Part shown: positions 18,982 to 26,802 of the stretch, piece by piece | How the letters are laid out: every line of letters begins with the position of its first letter | Position numbering within the stretch: position 1 is the stretch's first letter | NCBI RefSeq assembly: GCF_963664735.1 | Contig: NZ_OY761553.1 | Span: forward strand, 3,469,001 to 3,533,000 | Length of the DNA stretch: 64,000 nucleotides | DNA from: an uncultured Cohaesibacter sp. | Lineage (GTDB): Bacteria > Pseudomonadota > Alphaproteobacteria > Rhizobiales > Cohaesibacteraceae | Direction of reading: 5' to 3' | Translations under genes and position numbers: made by a program | Notes under the pieces: generated by a model | What the model saw: only the letters and a program-made list of their open reading frames with translations | Databases searched by the model: none | What the model was told of the DNA's origin: nothing

Positions 18982-19004
18982 ACCTTCTTCAAGTCTATTC
19001 AATG

Positions 19005-19039
19005 AAAAAGCCGCCTTGGATGACCGAGACGGCATTTTT
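19005..19039. terminator. Bidirectional terminator between DUF6122 gene and typA
   Basis: GCCGCCTTGG (19010-19019) pairs with CCGAGACGGC (19024-19033) with one mismatch and one G-U. ATTTTTG follows on + and TTTTTC on -. Confidence 0.8.
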
Positions 19040-19063
19040 GTTTTGCTTCCGAATCGAAACTTG

Positions 19064-20884
19064 TTAGCTGGCCTTTTTCGAGGCGCGTACTGCTCGTTTG
19101 CGATCATTCGGATCGAGCAGGATTTTGCGCAGGCGGATAGACTTTGGCGTTACTTCAACCAGTTCGTCGTCGGCGATGTAGGAAAGGGCTGCTTCAAGGC
19201 TGAGTTTCAGCGGCGTGGTCAGCTTGATGGCGTCGTCTTTACCGGCCGAGCGGATGTTGGTCAGCTGTTTGCCCTTCAGCACGTTGATGTCGAGATCATT
19301 GCCGCGGGTATGCTCGCCCACGATCATGCCTTCATAGACCTTGGTGCCAGGAGAAATCATCATCGGGCCACGGTCTTCCAGCTGCCAAAGCGCATAGGCA
19401 ACCGCTTCGCCATTGCCGTTGGAAAGAAGAACACCGGTGTTACGGGATGCGATTTCGCCCTTGTAAGGCTGATATTCGTGGAAGATACGGTTCATGATTG
19501 CCGTGCCACGCGTATCGCTGAGCAACTCGGACTGATAACCGATGAGACCTCGGGTCGGTGCATGGAAAACAAGGCGTGTACGACCACCGCCAGACGGGCG
19601 CATCTCGGCCATGTCGGCCTTACGTTCCTGCATCTTCTGTACGACGATACCTGAATATTCGTCATCCACGTCGATGGTGACTTCTTCAACAGGCTCAAGG
19701 CGCTTGCCGTTTTCGTCTTTTTGCATCACGACCTGCGGGCGGCCTACGCCAAGCTCGAAGCCTTCACGGCGCATATTCTCAATGAGAATCGAGAGCATCA
19801 GCTCTCCACGACCTGATACGATGAAAGCGTCTGTACCATGGGCTTCTTCAACCTTGAGGGCAACGTTGCCTTCGGCTTCAGCGAAGAGGCGCGCGCGGAT
19901 GACGCGGCTTTGCACCTTGTCGCCTTCTTGGCCGGCCAGCGGGCTGTCGTTGACGCGGAAGGTCATGGACAGGGTTGGCGGGTCAATCGGTTGTGCCTGA
20001 ATGGCTTGGGTAACTGACGGTGCGCAGATGGTGTCTGCAACGGTTGCTTTCTGAAGGCCTGCGATGGAGACGATGTCGCCTGCTTCGCCCTTCTCGATGG
20101 ATGCGCGTTCCAGACCACGGAAAGCCAGAACCTTGGAAATGCGACCCTGCTCGACGATGGAGCCATCACGGGACAGAGCCTTGACGGCCATGTTCGGGGT
20201 GACTTCACCTGCAAGGATGCGCCCGGTCAGAATGCGGCCAAGGAAGTTGTCTGACTGAATGGTGGTTGCCAGCAGACGGAATTCACCTTCTTCAACCTTT
20301 GGTGCCGGAACATGCTCGATGACCATATCAAACAGCGGCTCAAGGCTATCCTTGGGACCGTCTGGATCTTTCGCCATCCAGCCATTCTTGGCAGAACCGT
20401 AAAGAACAGGGAAGTCCAGCTGATGTTCATCGGCATCAAGGTTGGCGAACAGGTCAAACACTTCGTCCAGCACTTCGTGGGCGCGTTGTTCCGGTTTGTC
20501 GATCTTGTTGATGGCCACGATCGGGCGCAGGCCAAGATTGAGGGCCTTGGAAACCACAAACTTGGTTTGTGGCATCGGGCCTTCAGCCGCATCGACCAAA
20601 ACAATCACACCATCCACCATGTTGAGGATACGTTCCACTTCGCCGCCAAAGTCGGCGTGGCCCGGGGTGTCTACAATGTTGATGCGGGTGCCGTTGTGCT
20701 CAAGCGAGGTCACTTTAGCCAGGATGGTGATACCGCGCTCACGTTCGATATCGTTGGAATCCATCATCCGTTCTTCAGTCTGCTGGTTGGCCCGGAACAT
20801 ACCGGAAGACTTGAGCAGCTCGTCGATCAGAGTGGTCTTGCCGTGGTCAACGTGCGCGATAATCGCAATGTTGCGCAGATTCAT
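19064..20884 (-). CDS. typA: Translational GTPase TypA/BipA
   Basis: Ribosome-binding GTPase of the EF-G/LepA group, important for ribosome assembly at low temperature and for stress responses. It has 606 residues, the family norm. G motifs: AHVDHGKTTLID (G1, about 10-21), RGITILAK (G2 region), DTPGHADFGGEVERI (G3) and NKIDKP (G4). The C-terminal BipA-specific domain ends in a basic tail (DPNDRKRAVRASKKAS). Single gene; about 350 bases precede it. Confidence 0.97.
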   Translation of the reverse strand: MNLRNIAIIAHVDHGKTTLIDELLKSSGMFRANQQTEERMMDSNDIERERGITILAKVTSLEHNGTRINIVDTPGHADFGGEVERILNMVDGVIVLVDAAEGPMPQTKFVVSKALNLGLRPIVAINKIDKPEQRAHEVLDEVFDLFANLDADEHQLDFPVLYGSAKNGWMAKDPDGPKDSLEPLFDMVIEHVPAPKVEEGEFRLLATTIQSDNFLGRILTGRILAGEVTPNMAVKALSRDGSIVEQGRISKVLAFRGLERASIEKGEAGDIVSIAGLQKATVADTICAPSVTQAIQAQPIDPPTLSMTFRVNDSPLAGQEGDKVQSRVIRARLFAEAEGNVALKVEEAHGTDAFIVSGRGELMLSILIENMRREGFELGVGRPQVVMQKDENGKRLEPVEEVTIDVDDEYSGIVVQKMQERKADMAEMRPSGGGRTRLVFHAPTRGLIGYQSELLSDTRGTAIMNRIFHEYQPYKGEIASRNTGVLLSNGNGEAVAYALWQLEDRGPMMISPGTKVYEGMIVGEHTRGNDLDINVLKGKQLTNIRSAGKDDAIKLTTPLKLSLEAALSYIADDELVEVTPKSIRLRKILLDPNDRKRAVRASKKAS

Positions 20885-21233
20885 GTCTGTTTCTCATGTT
20901 ATTCGAGCATAGCAAGCAGGTCCGGCAATTGCCGACGCACCTCAAGCGGCCCGACTTATTTAGGAAGTTGGCGCAAGCTCTATACGAAATTTCCCCAGTT
21001 GAAAAGCCTTGTTGGCTCGGAAATGCGGCATATTGGCTGCGTTGCACTATTGCATAGCTCCCTAACCGCTGCCTGTGACAGGAGAATGACTAAGCTCTGT
21101 GTAACGTGAAAAGGAAATTTCCAGTATGGGGCTTCTGCTTGATGCGCCAATTTCTTGTCTGTCTGGGCAGCCAGATTGAACGCATTTGGGCCTATGAAAA
21201 AGTCGTCAGAAATGGGGGCCAAAATTTGCAGGG
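20885..21233. other. Gap upstream of typA
   Basis: About 350 bases between typA and the end of the LuxR gene, both on -. It should hold the typA promoter. A 12-base perfect palindrome CGGCAATTGCCG lies at 20923-20934 in the typA leader. No tRNA or supported small gene seen. Confidence 0.5.
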
Positions 21234-21965
21234 TCAGCCATTGCAGAGTTCAAACAGGGCCGTTCTGGATGTTATACCTAGTTTTTCGTATGCGCGGCGT
21301 CTGTAGGTCACAACCGTCGAAGGGGCAACTTCCATTTCGGCAGCGATGCTTTCCGCTTTCTTTCCAAGAAGAATGCCGCGACACACTTCCTTTTCTCGAT
21401 CCGATAGGCTCGAGAGGACCGGAGGTGTTCCTTCATCTGACTTTTCTGTTGTTATTTCAAAATGTTGTACCGCAAGGTGACCGAGAATTTGCAGTGTCGG
21501 ATCTTTAGGATCAGGTAAATTGTTGTGAGTGAAATAGAATTGCATGATCAGGTGCAGGTGATTGCCTCCAGCCAATATGGAGATGCGGTCAGCCAGACCT
21601 ATCTTGGGATTCTTCTCTTTAAAGAGGGAATAAAAGGCTTGGGCATAGTCTTGTGAATAGCCACCCTTGATATCATCAAGATAGAGGATTTCCTGAGTGC
21701 CGGGAGGGATCTCCTTGATTCGATGATAGAGCGGGTCCTGCTTATACCAGCCAGACAGGTAAATAGCGGTGACCATTTCGCCGACCAGAGAGACTTCCAG
21801 ATTGCGCGAAAGAAGGCACTGGGGACGGTCCAGATGGCACGAGAAAATGGTTGATTGAACTGCGCCGATTTTCTTAACCAACTTTAGATAATTGTCGATA
21901 AACGCAGGTTGTCCCAAAGAAGACAGACATTGCTCGACCAGTTGAAGATGACGCTTCTCTTCCAT
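21234..21965 (-). CDS. LuxR-family transcriptional regulator
   Basis: A 243-residue DNA-binding regulator. The C-terminal LuxR/GerE helix-turn-helix is clear at about 184-243 (LSDREKEVCRGILLGKKAESIAAE, VAPSTVVTYRRRAYEKLGI). The N-terminal 180 residues are not a response-regulator receiver and lack an autoinducer-binding pattern that I can be sure of, so the signal is unknown. The gene is divergent from a candidate small RNA 72 bases away, which suggests that it regulates that RNA, is regulated by it, or both. The mRNA leader carries GGGGGAC, complementary to the RNA's loops. Confidence 0.88.
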   Translation of the reverse strand: MEEKRHLQLVEQCLSSLGQPAFIDNYLKLVKKIGAVQSTIFSCHLDRPQCLLSRNLEVSLVGEMVTAIYLSGWYKQDPLYHRIKEIPPGTQEILYLDDIKGGYSQDYAQAFYSLFKEKNPKIGLADRISILAGGNHLHLIMQFYFTHNNLPDPKDPTLQILGHLAVQHFEITTEKSDEGTPPVLSSLSDREKEVCRGILLGKKAESIAAEMEVAPSTVVTYRRRAYEKLGITSRTALFELCNG

Positions 21966-22036
21966 GTCTATCTACCGTGTCCCCCTATTTGATGGACAGA
22001 CTTTCTTAAACTAACGGAGTAGAAGGCCTCTTGTAT

Positions 22037-22191
22037 CTAGAGTCCCCCACTCTGGAAGCAATCAAAACAACGAGGCAATATCCATGAAACCATTCATGGT
22101 TTGCCTGAGAGCCTGATTCCGTCCCCCACACAAGGAATTGGGACTCTCACTTCCCTCGCCAGCACCCCCAAATTTGCTGGTGAGGGGTTTT
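22037..22191 (+). ncRNA. Candidate trans-acting small RNA with three C-rich loops
   Basis: About 155 bases with no plausible gene but strong + strand structure. Hairpin A: CTAGAGT/ACTCTGG (22037-22055) with loop CCCCC. Hairpin B: AGGCAA/TTGCCT (22073-22106) enclosing CCATGAA/TTCATGG with an ACCA loop. Hairpin C: GAGAG/CTCTC (22107-22148) enclosing CC/GG and GATTCC/GGAATT with loop GTCCCCCACACAA. Hairpin D: an intrinsic terminator, CCCTCGCCAGCA/TGCTGGTGAGGG (22153-22186), loop CCCCCAAATT, then GTTTTG. The nonamer GTCCCCCAC occurs twice (22042-22050, 22121-22129) and CCCCCA a third time. C-rich loops that pair with ribosome binding sites are known in alphaproteobacterial sRNAs; the 5' end is inferred from structure only. 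Confidence 0.65.
22153..22191 (+). terminator. Intrinsic terminator of the candidate small RNA
   Basis: A 12-bp stem with one G-U pair, CCCTCGCCAGCA with TGCTGGTGAGGG, followed by GTTTTG. The T run exists only on +, which fixes the direction of the transcript. Confidence 0.85.
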
Positions 22192-22208
22192 GCGCTTGCC
22201 CTGTGTGC

Positions 22209-22230
22209 TCGATGTGAAATTTCACATCGA
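22209..22230. repeat. Perfect 22-base palindrome
   Basis: TCGATGTGAAA followed directly by its reverse complement. No T tract follows on either strand, so a protein-binding site is more likely than a terminator. It lies between the small RNA terminator and the end of the DUF1643 gene. Confidence 0.7.
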
Positions 22231-22332
22231 AACAGTACAATATTGCTCACAAAAAACAGAATAGTATTCGTTCAGGCGCAGTCAAGCTGAATAATGTATG
22301 TGTCAGTTTGAGATACGATTGCCACTTGGGTT

Positions 22333-22857
22333 TTAAAGCCAGAGGGTGGGTGTCGTTTTGTAGGCTACATAAAGCGGATGTTTGGGAAACCCGTTCTTTG
22401 AGAGGCCGAGATGAAAGAGGCTATGTCCTTCAGCCAACAGCAAATTCTTAACCGCGTCTCCCATTCCCATATAGGCTCCGTGTGTGCCCCAGGCACAAAG
22501 GATTGAGTCTGCCCAGCGGGCTGATTGGAGAAGAAATGTAAGGTTTTCCGGCCCGATCGGCTCTTTCGTACGCTTGAGATCTCGGGGCTCGGTGGCTCTG
22601 AAGGCAAACAGATTGCAAGCACGAAAACTGCCATAGCTCAATGCTCGGGCGCGTTGTTCGCAGCGTTCAATGGTGGGGTCGTTTTTCAGTTCGGTTGCCG
22701 TGGAAGGATTGAGCATGATGAAGAGCAATTTGGGGGCTTGCGGTTCCCAAATGCGCGTCAGGGAATAGCGATAGGTTTCGCATGGGGAGTAATGGGCTAA
22801 TGAACTCAGGTGTTTCTCGGCGTCGATATGTTGCCGTTGGATGGATGCACTCGTCAT
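22333..22857 (-). CDS. DUF1643 family protein
   Basis: A 174-residue soluble protein from ATG 22857 (MTSASIQRQHIDAEKHL); AAGG lies upstream, and an in-frame start at 22923 would add 22 basic residues. The DUF1643 hallmark LLFIMLNPSTATELKNDPTIERCEQRA is followed by GSFRACNLFAFRAT and ILCAWGTHG. Function unknown; members occur alone in many bacteria and phages. No partner gene is evident. Confidence 0.85.
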   Translation of the reverse strand: MTSASIQRQHIDAEKHLSSLAHYSPCETYRYSLTRIWEPQAPKLLFIMLNPSTATELKNDPTIERCEQRARALSYGSFRACNLFAFRATEPRDLKRTKEPIGPENLTFLLQSARWADSILCAWGTHGAYMGMGDAVKNLLLAEGHSLFHLGLSKNGFPKHPLYVAYKTTPTLWL

Positions 22858-22994
22858 TCCCGACCTTGCCGTGACTGATTTTTTCTGTTTGCGCTTGCCA
22901 GTTTGAGCTTGTGTGAGTCGCACTTGTTCTTCAACCGCTCACACAGGCTCATTCACGTCATCTGTGGTTTTGAGGCAAAGGCTGCCTGAAGCGC

Positions 22995-23438
22995 CTAGAG
23001 GCGGACAACTCCCTTTTTCACGATGATGTTGCCATAGAGGCGTCGTTCGCCTGTTTGCAGGATGGCATAGGATTTTTGTGACATGTCATAAAAGGCGAAG
23101 CGTTCGACGGATGCAATTTTTGCAGGATTATCAGCAACTTCGTTTACGATCGTTTGGAATTCTGAGACAACAGGCGGAACTTCGCTAGGGTTGCCAACGA
23201 CTTCCATCACATAGGCCGGGTCATCGACAAAATCATCCAGAGGCAACAACTCCAGCACGGCTTTCAGAACGTCGGTTGCCAGAATGCCGTCGAGGCGAAC
23301 ATAGCGGCAGCCGTTTGCGCGGGCTATCTGTTCGCCTGGAAAGTTCGCATCTGCAATGACCAGATTGTCGCCATGGCCCATGGCCGCGAGAATGTGGAGT
23401 AGATCCGGAGAGAGAAGTGGATTGATGTTTCTTAGCAT
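22995..23438 (-). CDS. RbsD/FucU family sugar mutarotase (L-fucose mutarotase-like)
   Basis: A 147-residue protein predicted to speed interconversion of sugar anomers. Start ATG 23438 (MLRNINPLLSPDLLHILAAMGHGD) gives the family's N-terminus, with the catalytic His in GHGD near residue 22; LVIADANFP and RLYGNIIVKKGVV complete the FucU pattern. No fucose, ribose or rhamnose genes lie nearby, so the sugar cannot be inferred; argG is the next gene upstream. Confidence 0.88.
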   Translation of the reverse strand: MLRNINPLLSPDLLHILAAMGHGDNLVIADANFPGEQIARANGCRYVRLDGILATDVLKAVLELLPLDDFVDDPAYVMEVVGNPSEVPPVVSEFQTIVNEVADNPAKIASVERFAFYDMSQKSYAILQTGERRLYGNIIVKKGVVRL

Positions 23439-23588
23439 TGGTGATTTCCATTTCCATAGAGTGTCAATGAGCGAAGGGGCGCGCATTGGGATTGCGGATG
23501 CGAATCGAAAGGGGCGTTGATTGCTTCACTCATAAAAATGGCGAGGTAGAACCTCGCCATTTTCTCACTCCATCTGAAATGGATCAAC

Positions 23589-24818
23589 TTAGCCTTTTGC
23601 CTTGCGGTTACGGTAACCGATGGTGCGCAGACGCAGGCCCTGCAGCTCGATGAAGCCGGCTGCATCATGATGGTCATAGTCGATTGCACCTTCTTCGAAG
23701 GTCACCAGATCTTCGCTGTAGAGGCTATATGCGCTGTCACGAGCGATAACGCTGACATTGCCTTTATAGAGCTTGAGTTTGACCGTGCCGGTGACATATT
23801 CCTGAGACTTGTCGATCAGGGCCTGCAGCATTTCACGCTCAGGGCTGTACCAGAAGCCGTTATAGATCAGTTCGGCATAGCGCGGCATGATAGAATCCTT
23901 GAGGTGGGCAGAGCCGCCGTCAAGGGTAATGGATTCGATGCCGCGGTGAGCTGCGATGAGAATGGTGCCGCCGGGCGTTTCGTAGATGCCGCGGGACTTC
24001 ATGCCAACAAAGCGGTTTTCCACCAGATCAAGGCGTCCGATGCCATTGTCATGGCCAAGCTCGTTCAGCTTGGTGAGGATTTCCGCCGGGCTCATTTTCA
24101 CGCCATCGATGGAAACTGCGTCACCTTTTTCAAAGCCGATCTCGATGATGGTGGCTTTGTCAGGCGCTGCCTCGGGGCTGATGGTGCGTGAGTAGACATA
24201 TTCTTCAGCCGGGATGGATGGATCTTCCAGCACGCGGCCTTCAGAGGATGTGTGCAGCAGGTTGGCGTCAACCGAGAAAGGAGCTTCGCCGCGCTTGTCC
24301 TTGGTGATGGGGATCTGGTTCTGTTCGGCGAACTCGAGCAGTTTGGTGCGCGAGGTCAGGTCCCATTCGCGCCATGGAGCAATAACCTTGATGTCCGGGT
24401 TAAGCGCGCGGGCGGCCAGTTCGAAGCGGACCTGATCGTTGCCCTTGCCGGTGGCGCCATGAGCAACGGCGTCAGCACCAACTTCCTTGGCGATTTCGAC
24501 AAGGCGTTTGGAAATCAGCGGGCGTGCAATGGAGGTGCCGAGCAGGTAGACGCCTTCATAGAGGGCGTTGGCGCGGAACATCGGGAAAACGAAGTCACGA
24601 ACGAATTCTTCACGCACATCTTCGATATAAATCTGTTTGATGCCCAGCATTTCGGCCTTTTTGCGGGCTGGTTCCAGTTCTTCGCCCTGTCCGAGATCGG
24701 CAGTGAAGGTCACCACTTCGCAGCCATATTCGGTCTGCAGCCATTTAAGAATGATCGACGTGTCGAGGCCGCCTGAATAGGCCAATACGACTTTTTTGAT
24801 ATCGCCTTTTTTCGCCAT
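23589..24818 (-). CDS. argG: Argininosuccinate synthase
   Basis: Joins citrulline and aspartate with ATP to form argininosuccinate, the penultimate step of arginine synthesis; cytosolic tetramer. It has 409 residues. The PP-motif AYSGGLDTS lies at 13-21, with [25 protein letters not shown] and the C-terminal [17 protein letters not shown] typical of the type 1 enzyme. Start ATG 24818 follows AGGTGA. It is transcribed alone here; argC lies about 32 kb away. Confidence 0.97.
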   Translation of the reverse strand: MAKKGDIKKVVLAYSGGLDTSIILKWLQTEYGCEVVTFTADLGQGEELEPARKKAEMLGIKQIYIEDVREEFVRDFVFPMFRANALYEGVYLLGTSIARPLISKRLVEIAKEVGADAVAHGATGKGNDQVRFELAARALNPDIKVIAPWREWDLTSRTKLLEFAEQNQIPITKDKRGEAPFSVDANLLHTSSEGRVLEDPSIPAEEYVYSRTISPEAAPDKATIIEIGFEKGDAVSIDGVKMSPAEILTKLNELGHDNGIGRLDLVENRFVGMKSRGIYETPGGTILIAAHRGIESITLDGGSAHLKDSIMPRYAELIYNGFWYSPEREMLQALIDKSQEYVTGTVKLKLYKGNVSVIARDSAYSLYSEDLVTFEEGAIDYDHHDAAGFIELQGLRLRTIGYRNRKAKG

Positions 24819-25044
24819 GCGATTTCACCTGATTGTCTGGAGGCACGTGTACATTGCGCGCGCCATAGTCATTGGGAAGAGACTGCGCTCTATTATCTAT
24901 CTGGCGGCACTATAGGCGCTATATAATTCTGCGCAAGAGGGAGAGGGGAGAATTTCCTCCCGAAAGGCAACAGTTATCCGCCGAGTTTTTGGACTTTGTC
25001 TTGCATGCAGCTTAGTTTAATTGACTGCTGTTGGCTTGGGCATT

Positions 25045-25827
25045 CTATTGCCGCAGAATTTGCCAAAGTGCTTGCGACCGGTTTTTGAGGTGCTTACCAG
25101 CGGTATCCCAGCTCTTTTCAAGTTGGATTGCTCTGGTGCCAAACCAATCCAGTCTCTGCCACAAAAGCAAAAGAGCAAGCATTGTCCAACCTGTCAGTGC
25201 CCAGGCGAGCAGGATATCGGAAAGATAATGTCCGCCAAATGCAATCCGGTTCATTGAGATGAAGAGACCAAGCGTGGCGATCAGCCAGCCTCCGCCCATG
25301 CGCCAGCCCAACGGCAGCAAAAGCACCAGTCCCAGCAGCCAGAAGGCCATGGAGGCTTCTCCGGAGACGAAGGAGCAATTGCCTTGGCAATGATCTTTGA
25401 TGACCCAAATCGGAGAAAATGGCCAATCACCGCCGAATTGCTCTGTCTGGATCGGGCGCGCGCGTCCCCAAAATGATTTCAGAATGCCATTGATGATTAG
25501 TCCCGGCCCTATCAGGGTGCTGACGAAAAGAAAAAGCACTGTTGAAAGGGAGGCAAGCCTTTTGAGGGGTGGCCAAAAAAGGCGAGCCACAATGAAAGCC
25601 AGCAAAAGCAGAATGGCCATGCGCGGCAAGAACAAGCCCAGTTTGCGCAAGCGGGCAGGGAAATACAGCGCTTTTAGCCAAAAGCCCTGCTTGTGGTCAT
25701 AAAACAAACCACTGACCCAGAGGTCCAATTCCGGAACGATCAGGAATGTGGCTGATATCAGCAAGATAGCTATGCTCATCCAGAACAGGGGATAAGCGGC
25801 GATGTCTTTCTTGAAGGTTTCCAGCAT
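25045..25827 (-). CDS. PAP2-type membrane lipid phosphatase
   Basis: A 260-residue, six-helix integral phosphatase of the type-2 phosphatidic acid phosphatase superfamily. The first motif KSFWGRARP fits K-x6-RP; the third, NRIAFGGHYLSD, fits R-x5-H-x3-D. The second motif is CSFVSGEAS, with Glu where the classical PSGH has His, as I recall from several alphaproteobacterial LpxE-like proteins. The active site would face the periplasm; lipid A or phospholipid-derived phosphates are plausible substrates, not shown. Downstream of nothing in particular, it may be a single gene. Confidence 0.87.
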   Translation of the reverse strand: MLETFKKDIAAYPLFWMSIAILLISATFLIVPELDLWVSGLFYDHKQGFWLKALYFPARLRKLGLFLPRMAILLLLAFIVARLFWPPLKRLASLSTVLFLFVSTLIGPGLIINGILKSFWGRARPIQTEQFGGDWPFSPIWVIKDHCQGNCSFVSGEASMAFWLLGLVLLLPLGWRMGGGWLIATLGLFISMNRIAFGGHYLSDILLAWALTGWTMLALLLLWQRLDWFGTRAIQLEKSWDTAGKHLKNRSQALWQILRQ

Positions 25828-26003
25828 TCCAGTCAGCCCCGTTTTCTGCTCGCTATTTGCTCGTAACCGATTTTGGGCAAGAAGGAAAGGATGCCAAAAA
25901 GGTTGCGTTGGCTTGGGGTTTTATGCAGGACTGTTGTTATTAGGGGGCGTGGGGCTGATTCTTCTGGTTTGATAACTCGTTTATCAGGAAAGGGTTTGGT
26001 TTG

Positions 26004-26345
26004 ATGAAAACCGTTTCTTATAAAATTTCACGCTTGGCGTTTTCTTTTCTTTTTGTTGCACTTCTCGTGATGGGTAATGGCGTGGCACCTGCCAATGCAT
26101 CCAGCTGCACGGGGCTGGCGAAAAGTGCCTGCGAGTCGGCCAAGGCCTGCGTCTGGTTGGATCGTTACACCACCAAGTCTGGTGTTGATGTTCGTGCCCA
26201 TTGTCGCAACAAGAATTTGAAGAAGAGCTCTCTGGTAAACCGTTTGCTTGGTGGAACTAAATCCAAGACGACGATCAAGAAGATTTCGACCAAGAAAAAA
26301 GCAAGCATTACCAAAAATTCCAAACCTGCGACAAAACTGAAGTAA
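26004..26345 (+). CDS. Small secreted cysteine-containing, lysine-rich protein
   Basis: A 113-residue protein that I do not recognise. ATG 26004 follows AGGAAAGGG. An N-terminal signal peptide ends near ANASS (about residue 33). The mature part has four cysteines in a compact region (SSCTGLAKSACESAKACVWL and AHCRNKNLKK) that could form two disulfides, then a strongly basic tail of Lys, Thr and Ser repeats (KTTIKKISTKKKASITK). A periplasmic or surface protein binding anionic polymer is conceivable but unproven. Confidence 0.75.
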   Translation: MKTVSYKISRLAFSFLFVALLVMGNGVAPANASSCTGLAKSACESAKACVWLDRYTTKSGVDVRAHCRNKNLKKSSLVNRLLGGTKSKTTIKKISTKKKASITKNSKPATKLK

Positions 26346-26377
26346 GGCTGTTATTCCCGTTTTGACGCCCGGCGGGT

Positions 26378-26400
26378 GGCTGGCTCTTGAGGAGCCAGCC
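26378..26400. terminator. Hairpin between convergent small genes
   Basis: GGCTGGCTC (26378-26386) pairs with GAGCCAGCC (26392-26400). The 9-bp stem is strong but has no T tract on either strand; a terminator role for the two convergent small genes is inferred. Confidence 0.5.
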
Positions 26401-26553
26401 TTAGTGTTTGCGAGAAATGGCCTCAAGCATATGGATCCAGGGCATGAATGGCTTCCATTCGGGACGTTCGAACGGGTCCTGGAATGCATCATGTTTGTGT
26501 TGATCGGTTTTTGTTGCGGAATTCCACATGAGTAGCGTTTGCATATGCGTCAT
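26401..26553 (-). CDS. Small 50-residue protein, unrecognised
   Basis: Reading the - strand from ATG 26553 gives 50 codons and a TAA at 26401-26403. AGGAG lies 8 bases before the ATG, a near-ideal site. The product begins MTHMQTLLMWNSATKTDQ and continues with HDAFQDPFERPEWKPFMPW, ending in MLEAISRKH. It is rich in Met, Trp, His and Pro and has no signal peptide or membrane helix. The strong ribosome site, the position of the stop right beside a hairpin and otherwise empty flanks argue that it is real; no homologue is recalled. Confidence 0.55.
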   Translation of the reverse strand: MTHMQTLLMWNSATKTDQHKHDAFQDPFERPEWKPFMPWIHMLEAISRKH

Positions 26554-26802
26554 TTTCTAAACTCCTGAAATTGGCGCAAAGATATCCTTTCACCAATCTT
26601 TCGAGAAGAATAAGTGCTTGATATTTATGCGCTAACTTGTTTGATGAGCCGGTTTCAAGTGGCCGCCATTTACAATGGTGGCACCTGTTGTGGGCTTATT
26701 GGAATATAGCACTGCCGAATTGTCGAATGTAGATTAGAGTATGAAAGTTGTTTTTCATTCTCGTGCGTTGCAACAAGCGACGGTTCGTAGGAAAGAAGCA
26801 CT

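Noticed and set aside
21106-21306. 66-codon frame overlapping the end of the LuxR gene on +
   Set aside because: GTG start with poor spacing to any ribosome site, and it runs antisense into coding sequence.
22100-22150. Glycine-riboswitch-like piece (CTCTCAGGCAAA) on the - strand
   Set aside because: The conserved GAAGGNGCAA-type core is missing, no glycine cleavage gene follows, and the only terminator points the other way. The stretch is better explained as part of the + strand small RNA.
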